From Luidia sarsii (taxonomy: Eukaryota > Echinodermata > Asteroidea > Paxillosida > Luidiidae), in NCBI GenBank assembly GCA_949987565.1, contig OX465102.1:28425768-28489767 (forward strand): DNA of 64,000 nucleotides, read 5' to 3'. Below are positions 45,620 to 57,600 of this stretch, in pieces. A program made the position numbers and the translations under genes. The notes under the pieces are model-generated. The model searched no databases. It was not told the origin of the DNA and worked only from the letters and a program-made list of their open reading frames with translations. Every line of letters begins with the position of its first letter. Positions within the stretch are counted from its first letter, which is position 1.

Positions 45620-48600
45620 GTGAGTGTGCGAGCTCAGTGTGTAAAGCGTTGCAGTTATTGGTCGAGTCGGGGCGGTCTGCTCTTCACACGCGAACCTTGT
45701 GCCTGCGCTTGAACCATGTCACGAACACGACCCAAGAACGCTGCACCCGGTGTCCTGCCAAAAAGTGTCCCTGCCAAATACTGTCCGCTCATTAGCATAC
45801 TGATCGCTGATTGGTTAGCGTTAGGGATAGAGTTAGGGTTAGGATTAGGGTCGTTAGGGTTAAGATAAGAATTGGGATTAGGATTAGGATTAGGGTTAGG
45901 GTTAGGATTAGGGTTGTTTGGGTTAGAGTTAGCGTTACGGTTACAGTTAGGGTCCAACAGTACCAAAGTGCCCAACGTTGCATATTACTATGCCAGCGAC
46001 CACACACAATGTGGTTGAATGTCATACGTATTGGACCAATCAGCAATCAGTATGCTAATGAGCGGACACTATTTGGCAGGGGACACTATTTGGCATGACA
46101 CCGGAACAGGATCACACCCACTAGATCTCCGCCAGGGCTGTTCACAAGCAGCCAAGAAAGTGCACACCTGAACTCAACCATTGAGTCATATGACGCGTTC
46201 TGTGAACAGGAAGCGCTTCTCATGTACATGTAGTCCTTTGGGAAGATCTTAGTTGAATACCGTCACAAAAACAGTCTAACTTGATCAGCAAGTTGTTGTG
46301 CCAGACAATGGCTATTGTCTGCATTTACAATAGGTGATCTATTATTTGTTTGCAGACTTTTACGGTGAGTGTATTAAGCTTAAATCTTGCAGGTCCTTTT
46401 TCTACGCACAGGGTGACTGAAAGGGTGGGGCTGAAAAACAGACTGGTCCAAGTTTCTAATTTTGTTTTTATACCTTAAAATTTAGTCAGCCTGACATTTC
46501 GATCCTAGCAGGACCTTTCTCTGCCTTTGAGAAAGGTCCTGCTAGGATCGAAACGTCAGGCCCACTAAATTTTAAGATTTACATTTTGGTAATTTTAGTC
46601 AGTAAGCAGTTTGCAACATTTTTGTATATCACCTTTTGTTTATAATACACGTTACATGTATTGCTTCGTTTACGTTCATATTTTGGATGGTTGTAAACTT
46701 TATTTTTAATCTTAAGCTTTATATAAAGTTAAAGTGATTCGTTTTCGCAGAGCCCATTAGGCCATTACATGTACATGTATCTTCGGTTTGTGTTTTCAGT
46801 GGTGAACCGTTTTTTGAATATAATGTAACAACTGCGTAGGAACAAGCAGATCTGGAAAAACTATCACTCCATGTGGTGCTGGCCTCACAGACCATGGTAT
46901 CACAAGTATACCTTCACAGTTCACACCACTCATTAGTAACCCTAACTTTCCCAAATCCTACAGAATCTTATTGTCCTAGTGTAGGAATGTGTAGGATTGA
47001 GGGCATGTGGTAGGAGGGCATGTGGTAGTTGATGCATAGTAGGAATTTGCAGGATTGAGGGCATGTGGAGTTTTTGTCACTCTAGGAAAATGCAGGATAC
47101 AGGTTACAAGGCCCAATGTGATGGAGGATGATTCTGTAGGATTGAGGGCATGTGGAGTTTTTTGTCACTTGAGGAAAATGTAGGATCCAGGTTACAAGGC
47201 CCAATGTGATGGAGGGCACTTGGTAGTAAGAATATTTGTATACATTATCACAAAAAGAAGTAGGTACCAATGGTCTAGGTCCGAGACACTGTTGGACTGT
47301 CAGGTTTGGGGCTTTTAACTGAAGGATTATAGGATTGTGCAGGATTCAGGTCATGTGCTTGAAACAAGTGCTGGGTTGTTTAACTTGTTAAGGATGGACA
47401 AAAGTACATGTACAGTACAGTACAGGAAGAGAGAGAGGGAGGGAGAGAGATGGACAGGGAGAAGGGAGAGAGAGAGGGGAGAGGGGAAAGGGAGAGAGAG
47501 AGAGGGGGATGTACATTTCCGACAATTTTGACTCGCATTCAGAACATGACTTTATTGCTGCCTGCATGGATCTGCCAGTTCATGAAAATGCGGATGATAT
47601 GCAACAGTATGTATGGATTGGTCATCTGTGACCTTCATTGTATCCGGTTCCAAAAGTGACAGTAGACTACCTCACTACTCTGGCCCACCTTGCTCTTTGT
47701 TGAGCCACCTCGGGGATTTGTCTCTGAAACTTGCCACCTCAATTTATTCCTGCTTACCAGAACTTCAGAAGTTCAGCTTGTGCTCTAATCAGGCGATTAT
47801 TCATTTCATTTTTCGGTCTGTAGTAATATTGTAGTCTTCATATTGTACTTATTTTCATATTGTACTTTTTCATGTTTTCATTTTCATTTTCATGTTCATG
47901 TCCTATAGGCCTATTACTTTCATTTCCTCTTTTAGGTTAGTCGTGCGTAAATTAACCCTGTGTTCTCATCGTATGTTTGTCTATCTTTCAGGAAGTCAGT
48001 ACTAGAAAAAATCAGTATCCATCCCTTTGCCTCAGTATATAATATACCTCAATGCTCAACATATGTGAAACTATTATTTAACCTTGCATTGATTGATATT
48101 TAAATTAAAGTAACAAGTCAAGTCTTAAGTCTTAAAATTGGGCTATTGTACAATGAACATGATGAACACATTGCAATGGCAGTTTGAGATGTGCAAAGTG
48201 AAGTGGTAAAGAGAGGGTATACAGTATACACCATTTTTGCAAAGTGTCCAATGTCTGGACATATTCCAAATCAACAAAAAATACTTCTTCATTAGGAAGC
48301 CAGAAAAAGTATCAGAAATCACAAAGCTGCAGTTAGCACAAAGCTGCAGTTTTTGAGAAAAGATAAATTGTGTATGGATTACCAAGGATCGTCTGTGGAT
48401 CGTCTGTTTCCATATCATCTTAAAATTAAGTGGGCCTGACGTTTCGATCCTAGCAGGACCTTTCTCAAAGGCAGAGTGCCTTTGAGAAAGGTCCTGCTAG
48501 GATCGAAACGTCAGGCCCACTAAATTTTAAGAAATTTACATTTTGTTAATTTTAGTCAGTAAGCAGTTTGCAACATTTTTGTATATCACCCCAAATTGCT

Positions 48601-51600
48601 ATTGGTTGGATTTCCCTCAGCAAACCAAGCTGGTCAACGGCACCATGGGCTACGACATCTGGGCCAATCCCACCGCAGACGTCTACATGCAGTTCTGGGT
48701 CTGGAACCTGACCAACCCTGACGAGGTCAAGGCTGGCACCAAGAAACCCTACCTGGTTCAGAAGGGACCCTACACGTACAGGTACACATGTTAGGTCCAC
48801 ACCGACGGCCGGCCTCCCATGCATTGGCCTCGCTTGAAACTCCGGCTGCATGTCACCTACAGTACATCAGGAACTCATCGGTGCCAGAGCGAATGTCTGA
48901 AAGCCCACCGGACTTGCACAAGTCTCACCGATTTTAAAGGGGAATGCAACCCCCCAAAAAATCAAGTTTGCTTACTGGTATTTGATTGGGTGTTAAAAAC
49001 AACCTACAAGTACTTATGAGCCACTCACGTACGATTTTCATAAAAAGAGAAAATTCATTGAATTGCAGAGCCCCCAGTGGTCGAAGGTGCCGCCACCGTT
49101 TGCGGGGTGTGTGACATTTTTGCATTCCCCCTTACAATGTAAATGAAACCATGATTATTCAGATAGTACTAAGGAGTGCCGACTTGCCGTCGTAACCAAG
49201 ATTTGGTTCGGCTGTTTCTGTTTGCCGTGGGGCTGTGGAAATCTGTGCGCTTCATTGCCAAGTGTAGCTCCAAGACTAACCAAGATTGCCACAGAAAATC
49301 TCAGTGGAAGTACGGTAGTCCCTCCAATTCCTGATTGTCAGCAACAAATACGTAAGAAATGGTACATGCAATACGTGTAGATAATAGAGTGCAGATTGAG
49401 TGTGGCCTCTGTGTCAATGGTACATGTACATGTACTGTAGATGCTGGAGTGACTTTGTATTGTCAATGCACTGCAGTGAACCCGCAGTATTTTGTACAAT
49501 TTTGGATAGACTAACCAGCTTGGAAGAGTGCATAAGCTTCCATAGCAACTGCTAGTCCATCAGGTACAATCATCTGATTAATAATTTGTTGCGATGCAAA
49601 CCTATGCACTCTTCCCCACTGCTAAGTGCTATCCGTAAGTTGGTTATTGTTAGTTAGTTAGTATTGTTTATCAATCAGACTAGCATGGCTATCTTTACAC
49701 CCACCATCACAGAGAGATCATGGTGAAGGAGCAGATTGCTGACCATCCCAATGGCACCATTTCCTACGTGCAATCAAAGTCCTATGAACTGGATCTGAAC
49801 CAATCTGAAGGTGATCCCAGACAGGATGAGTTCACCTCGATCAACATTCCACTTATGGTAGGTAACAAGCTCCAATCTGGTCCTCCTCCACATCATCCTT
49901 CACCTCCTCCTTCTCCTCCTTCTCTTCTCCTTCTCCTCATCCCCTCCTCATTCTCCTCTTCTCCTCCTCCTATTCTTCTCCTCCTATTCTCTGCCGCCTT
50001 CTCTTCTCCTCCTCATTCTCCCCTTCCTCTTTCTCCTCTTATCCTCCTCCTATTCTCCTCTCCTTCTTTTTCTCCTCATCCTTCTCTCCTACTCCTCTCC
50101 TCCTCCTCCTCCTCCTCCTCTTCCTCTTCTCTTCTCCCATTCTCCTCCTCTTGCTCCTCCTCATCCTCCCCCTCATCCTCCCCCTCCTCTTCTTCCTCTC
50201 CTCCTCCTCTTCTATTCTCCTCCTCTTGCTCCTACTCCCCATCCCCCTCTTCCTCCTCTTCTCCTCCTCCTCTCCTATTATCTTCCTCCTCGTGCTCCTC
50301 CTCATCTTGCTGTTGCTCCTCCTCCAACTGCTCCTGCTCCTCATGCTCCTGCTCCTCATGCTCCTGCTCCTCATGCTCCTCCTGCTCCTCCTTCCCCTCC
50401 TCCCCTTCCTTCTCCTCCTCCTTTTCCCTCTTCCTCCTCTTTCCTCTTCCTGTCATCAATTCTGTGCAGACTTTTGAAAAAAAAAAATCTTTCAGCCAAC
50501 TGTGGCCAAAATAAAGTCCCCACTGCCCTTTTCTGTCTAAAAATTGGCCTTGTAATGAAATATATCTTTTTTTTTATTTTTAAAATTTATTTGTTATTCT
50601 TTTCTTTGCCCGCTGCTGCTCACATACCCCGGTGTCTATTCATCCCCAGACTGCAGCAGGAATGCTGGACAGTTTGAGCGCCGTGGAGCGCTTCGCTATC
50701 GAGTTACTGATGCGGTCAGAGGCGACCTTTGTCAAGCACAAGGTCCACGACATCATCTGGGGCTACCCCGATGCGCTGATGGCGGCCGCCCATCTGGTCG
50801 GCCGTGCCCCGTACGCAGACTTTGGATTATTTGTGCAGGTGAGTCTAGAGTGGCCGGGGCCTCTCCTGAACACACCAGGGGCATACTTCATAGAGCTGCT
50901 TAAGCATAACATTCTGCTGACACATGAAAAGCCTTGCTGAATAAAATGAGGTTGCCAGCCAAAGTTCCATTTTTTTTTATGCTTAGCACCCGTTACAGGA
51001 TTTACAAGTTGGCGCAGCAAGCATCGAGTGAAAAATATGCCTGCCAATCTTGTATTAAAACAAGGACAGATTTTCATGCTAAGCAGGTTTTCTTGCTTAA
51101 GCGGCTCTGTGACATGAATGTTTCTCCTGAATGCATGTTTCTAAATTACTTACATGCCTACCAGCTTCACTCTTTGTCCTTTGTTTCTCATCCGTGTCCT
51201 ATTCACTCTCTCCCCCCTTCCTTCGTGTACATGTATCTGTTTTGTCCTTGTCACTCTGCCTTTGAGAAAGGTCCTGCTAGGATCGAAACGTCAGGCCCAC
51301 TAAATTTTAGATTTACATTTTGGTAATTTTAGTCAGCAAGCAGTTTGCAACATTTTTGTATATCACCTTACTTACATGTGGGAACAATTTGCTAAAGAAA
51401 ATTCCTAACTTATGATTCAAGAAGCTTCCTAAGTTAGGAACGATTTTATTTCAAAGATAGGAATGGATTCTGTCTAAAATTAATTATGAAAAAGGAAGTT
51501 GGGAATGGTCCTATAGTTAGGAGTCTTTCTGGACTTCTGGACGATTACTCATCATCCATCGCAACTTGGCGATCGGCGTGCGATGGATTTCAGACTTAGC

Positions 51601-54600
51601 GATTGTTTTTTTTGCATTTGCGATGATCGCAAAGCGTTAGTGAAATCAGCCCTGCCACGACTCATACATTTTGTTTTATTTGTCACAAGATACAATGTAA
51701 GCCACTCCAAAAAAAGCACTCCCACGTATTTGGATTACCTTATCAGTAACCTTACCAGTAACCTTGCCAGTAACCTTACCAGTAACCTTGCCAGTAACCT
51801 TGCCAGTAACCTTGCCAGTAACCTTGCCAGTAACCTTGCCAGTAACCTTGCCAGTAACCTTGCCAGTAACCTTGCCAGTAACCTTACCAGTAACCTTGCC
51901 AGTAACCTTGCCAGTAACCTTACCAGTAACTTTACCAGTAACCTTACCAGTAACCTTACCAGTAACCTTACCAGTAACCTTACCAGTAACCTTGCCAGTA
52001 ACCTTGCCAGTAACCTTACCAGTAACCTTGCCAGTAACCTTACCAGTAACCTTGCCGGTAACCTTACCAGTAACCTTACCAGTAACCTTACCAGTAACCT
52101 TACCAGTAACTTTACCAGTAACCTTACCAGTAACCTTGCCAGTAACCTTACCAGTAACCTTACCAGTAACCTTACCAGTAACCTTGCCAGTAACCTTACT
52201 AGTAACTTAACCAGTAACCTTACCAGTAACCTTGCCAGTAACCTTACCAGTAATCTTACCAGTAACCTTACCAGTAACCTTGCCAGTAACCTTACCAGTA
52301 ACCTTGCCATTAACCTTACCGGTAACTTTACCAGTAACCTTACCAGTGGCCCTATGGCCAAATGACTGTTGAAAAAGTTTTGTTCCAGTTGAAGGCCATC
52401 TCCGACTGGCCCAGCTGGGCAGTTTGAAAAAAAAAACCACACACACACACATACAGGCATTCTCATCACCACATCTTGTACATGTAAGGAGACGATCTTC
52501 TTACGCTCATTACTTTTTTTCAGGACTCAGGAGAGTGTTTAATGAATATTTTGGGGCCTAAAGAATGACCCCCAAATGGTGTCATTAACCCTAACACCCC
52601 AGCACTGTTTACTTGGAACCCTCCTCAATCCTTCACAATCCTCCACAATCCTCCTGTGTAAATTTAACAACCTTTCTCAATCCTCCACAATCCTCCACAG
52701 TCCTCCAGTGTAAATATGACAACCTTCCTCAATCCTCCAAGATCTCATTGTAGCATGCTGCCTCAATCCTCCACAATCCTCCAGTGTAAATTCAGCAACC
52801 TTCCTCGATCCTCCATAATCATCCAACTGGAAATGTTCATGCCTGCTTCAATCCTCCACAATCCTCCGGTCTCGGCGGTCATGTTTAGGACGTTTTCACT
52901 GGCAAGCAGTGCAATTCACGGGTTCAGATCCCACCCAAGCTGTCTGTATTTCTTTGGCAGGCAATCAGCCTTCAGTGATAATCTAACGTCGATTTGATAC
53001 GGCAAACCCTCATCGAAATGCAATCTCCTTGGATGCAAATCATAAACCACATCAGAGTGCCAGAGAGTAGCCCCCATTATTGCCCAAATGCGGGCCAGTT
53101 GAAATATACAATAAAAAGAAACAATCGGAAGGCCAGTCTTGAATGAAAGTCAAATAATCTGATGAGGTCGAACCCTGACCTTTCAATTTTGACCCGGGCA
53201 GCGCAACAATTCCAACGACGGTGTCTACACGGTGTATTCCGGAGTGAACCAGGACGACACGAGCCGTATCAATAGCATTTCCCTCTGGCGGGGGAACCCT
53301 TCTCTGCACTTCTGGAGCACACCCGAGGCCAACACGATCAACGGATCCGGTAAGCTCCCCTTTTGGCCGATTCGTGGGTGGCAACGCTTTGATGACCTCA
53401 GAGTTAAGCTGCGTGTCCACTGGACTGTAACCGAGACGATGGTTACTTTTTTTCCATTTTTAAGTCCAGTGGAAACGGCCCCGCTTAAATTTCCTCTCGG
53501 GTTACTTTAACCGAGCCGAATGGTTACTTTTACTGGCCAACCTCTGCCCAGTAGAAGTGACCAGGTAACTTTAACCAAGCCGATTAGGCCAGCGGAAACG
53601 CACCACTCGGTTAAACGTGACTTGGTTAAAAAAAACACATCCGGCCTATGACTTATCACATACTTGCACTGTGCACAACGGCTGCTTCGTGTCGCGCGTT
53701 AAATGTACATGTACATTTGTATGTTGACCTAATCTCGCGCGCTACCAATGTAATTTTCAGTAACCTCAAATGCCTTTGAGAAAGGTCCTGCTAGGATCGA
53801 AACGTCAGGCCCACTAAATTTTAAGATTTACATTTGGGTAATTTTAGTCAGTGAGCAGTTTGCAACATTTTTGTATATCACCCTTACCTCAAATGTCACG
53901 TACAGTGCCCACGTTTTGCCAGCTCGGTCACTTTAACCACCGTCTCGGTTAAATTGACCGACTCAAAAGTCCAAGTGGGGACGATGGTCAAATTTGACCA
54001 TTGGAAATTTAACCATCGTCTCGGATAAATTTTAGTCCAGGGGAAACCGCGGCTTCAGAGTGACACAATGAAAAAGATAACAATGTGGTTGGGTAGTTTA
54101 ATCACGTTAAGTTCACTTGATGCAAAAAAAACCGTTTGAATATGCTTACAGACTGCGTGTATGATGACCAAATTGCATAATATCTCAAATTTTACAGGGG
54201 GCATGATGTCTTCTGAATGGCAGAAATGTGCTGTCAGGATGGAAATGCCAGGCCCTGTAAAATGTTGGGTCTGAATGGATGACTTTTGTGTCAGTCGGTC
54301 ACCATGAAAACGTCATCTTCACTGTCAGTCTTTCTCGTTACAGATGGATCCTACAATGCACCATTCTTTGATAAGAACAAAAAGCTGTACGTGTTTTCCT
54401 CGGACATATGCAGGTGAGTTAACTCAAATGTCTTGTCGGTGTTTTCACTGACTGGCGAATTTAAGCAAACATTTTTTTTTTTTTTTTCTTTTTTTTTTAA
54501 ATTTATCTATTTTTTAATTTATTTTTTAATTTATTTATTTGTTTATTTATTTATTTATTATTATTATTATTATTATTTTTTTTTTTTTTTGGGGGGGGGG

Positions 54601-57600
54601 GGTACCGGTAGTTCATGATCCCTGCAATATATCCAGTAGTCAATGGTTAAATGCTTCTGAGTGTCGGCCCCCAAACCAGAAAATAAACTACATGTATTAG
54701 GAAAGGCTGCCATCTGTGGGCTCGGCAATGCTTGAACGCTTGTCATGTGCTTGTACGTTAAACCAGTGGTCTTGGGACGCAAGTCCCAGTGCAGTACAGT
54801 TTTCTTTGACATTTTTTTACAACTGAATTCAGTTGGTTAACATTCCTGTTAGTTTGAAAGTGCATTCCAGAACCAGTCTTGGCAGACTCGTTAAGCGTTT
54901 TGAGCCCAAGTGATCTATGAAAAGTTGAGAAATAGTTTGAGAAATGAAAATACCCAGTTATTTTCCCCCGACCTTTTCTGGAAGATGTTTTTTGTTGAGG
55001 AAAAAAAAATCCACGGTCTGCCGTTCCTTTGCCTTCCAGGTCCATTGATGCCGTGTTTGAGAAGGAAACATCAGTCCGCAACATCTCCACATGGCGCTAC
55101 GTGGGACCCCCTGGGGCCTTTGCTAACTACACGGTCAACCCTTCCAACGTGGGCTTCTGCACCCCGGACTCCACCCACTGCCTGCCCAGCGGGATGCTCA
55201 ACGTCAGCAACTGTCAGTTCGGTGAGTAGGCAGGCCCCCCCGCAACTCTCACCCCCCCCCCCTCTCTCTCTCTCTCTTTCTCTCTCTCCCTGGTCAGGGA
55301 GTGCCCAGAGGCTGGAGCTGAGCTCAACAACCTCGTCCCTCCGGCAAAGGCGTCAGGTGGCCGCTGAGAATAGTCCTCTATATTATCATTATCATCATTA
55401 TTAGCTTTTCCGCCGCTTCCAGGGAAGCGGAAAAGCTATATCTTTTGTTCAGCTTTTTCTTAGTCTTCTTCTTCTTCTCCCCCAAAGCCCATAGACAATG
55501 CACAGGGGTTTTGTAAGCACGACTTTGGTCATTGAACAGACTTGGATTTTTTTCAAACGTGGCAAATGCATAAAGCCCATGCTGAAATTGATCCTAAACA
55601 CCTTGATATCATCATGACGTCATCACGTGTCACGTGACCTTGCTTTGAAGGGGCAAATTTCAAAATCCATTAAAAGCAAAAGTACAAGTTTGTTTGGTTT
55701 CAACTTTGCACTGTATCTAAGTTGGGAAAAGGTGTATCCAAAAATTGCCATCGATTGACCGTGACGTCATCTCATGAATATTTATGAGGTCATGAACTTT
55801 TCAGATTTTCACATTGAAATGAGCATATTTGGCCAACGGAGAGAGATTTTTTTCATTTTTTCTTTGATATCTATTGGGGACATGGTTTAGAAACACCTTC
55901 CGGAGCCAAAATGTCGTTACGCAATCATGACGTCATCAAAATGTGTGATTTTAAAACACATATAAGGCATTGGCCGATCATCTCGAAATTTGGTATGTAG
56001 TTAGCTATTGTGCTAGACATTCCAAATCTAAAGTTTGGAACCGAAGGACCATTGTTTATATTTTTTATGAATTTTTGAATACCACACTCGAGTCCCATAG
56101 GCTTTGTGCACAAAATATGTACATGCGTTTTGGAGTAGGAATGGGGCTATTCTATGACTTGTTACAAACAGAAGCGGAAAAGCTCTATGCTCTGTTTCAC
56201 AACAGACATATATTTCTCGTTATTATTATTATTATTTCTGGTTTATTTGGCTGTTCATAGCAGTCCATAGACTGAATTAAAAACAGCTTACATAATAACA
56301 TTTGAGAAAATTTAACAAAGACATTCAATAATTACAATTAGATATTTACATAGCCACAGTATATGCGAATTATGCTTACTCAGGAAATTACAAAAATGAA
56401 AGATTAAGAATAACAAAAACTCCACAATTAAAATGCTAGAGTTTTCCGGCAATTTGTGGCAAGGTTGGCGTACATACATTGAACTTGAATGAAAATTCGT
56501 GTAAGGAATGAAACTGGGCTATTATACTTAGACCTACCCTCAAGCTGTCTGCACGCTCTACCATAAGATATAAGATGCTCACCAGCCGGCAGATCTGACA
56601 GCCTTGCTTCCGCGGCCGTATGTAGTAAGGAAGGCTGCTCTCTGCAGCCTACATGTATCTATGCATCTGTTCAGCCTCTCTCTGGAATTCCCTTCCTGAT
56701 TCATGTTTCCCCCCAGCCAACGATCTTGGCCTTTTTTAAGAAGGAATGTCAATTCCTATCTCCAGCCTTCCCGAGTTCCTCTCTATCTCCTTCTTTCCTT
56801 GGCCCTGAACCTTGCGTGACTTTATTGCCTCGGTTTGGACGAAGTTGCATAATTTTTTTTTTCTTCAGAAAAACACGATCCATCTCAAGCATGTCAGGAC
56901 AATGAGTAATGCATAGAAACCATACAGTATGGCCTACCAAAGATTATGATGGGGTTATCAGTCGTGAGTTGAGTAACGCTGCATAGTTTCATTTCATTCA
57001 ATTGAATTGTCCACTTTTCCAACGATTGGCACTTGTATTTGTGCTGCGCATTTACCTGTCCTATTCTCAAGTTGTTGTTTTGGTGACGACTGTCTCCAGG
57101 TGCACCTATCGTGATGTCGCTGCCCCACTTCCTGTTCTGCGACCAGGAACAGGTCATTGACCTTGTGAACGGAGTTGTGCCAGACAAGGAGTCCCACCAG
57201 ACGTTCTTTGACATCGAACCTGTGAGTGCTGATAGAGTGATGAACTTTGGAGGAGAAAAGCCATGTTGGTCATTCCAAGTTGAGAAAGAACTTGTGTCGG
57301 CCAAAATGTGCTGGACAAGGCAGCCTGGGCAAGCTACCTTGGGACAAATATCCTGGTCGAGCTACTCAGAGCAAGCTACCCTGGGCAAACTATCTTAGGC
57401 AAGCTACCCTGGACAAGTTACACTGGGCAAGCTAAACTAGGCAAGCTACCCTGGGCAGGCTACCCTGGGCAGGCTACCCTGGGCAGGCTACCCTTGGCAA
57501 GCTACCCTGGGCAAGCTACCCCATATAAACTGTCCTGGGAAATCTACATGTACCTTTGGCAAACTACCCAGGGTAGACAACCCCTTGGCAAGCTATCTTA

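Noticed and set aside
45820..45955. A true telomere or chromosome end
   Set aside because: The TTAGGG-like repeats are degenerate and sit between inverted MITE ends inside an intron, with coding exons on both sides.
49720..50514. A 264-residue extension of SCARB2-like exon 3
   Set aside because: The frame simply runs through a donor (CTTATG|GTAGGT) into a polypyrimidine tract; the family homology stops exactly at the donor and resumes at exon 4.
51583..52472. Long frames of 245-260 residues (TSNLASNL / RLLARLL repeats)
   Set aside because: By-products of a 12-bp tandem repeat in an intron; no start context, no homology, both strands equally open.
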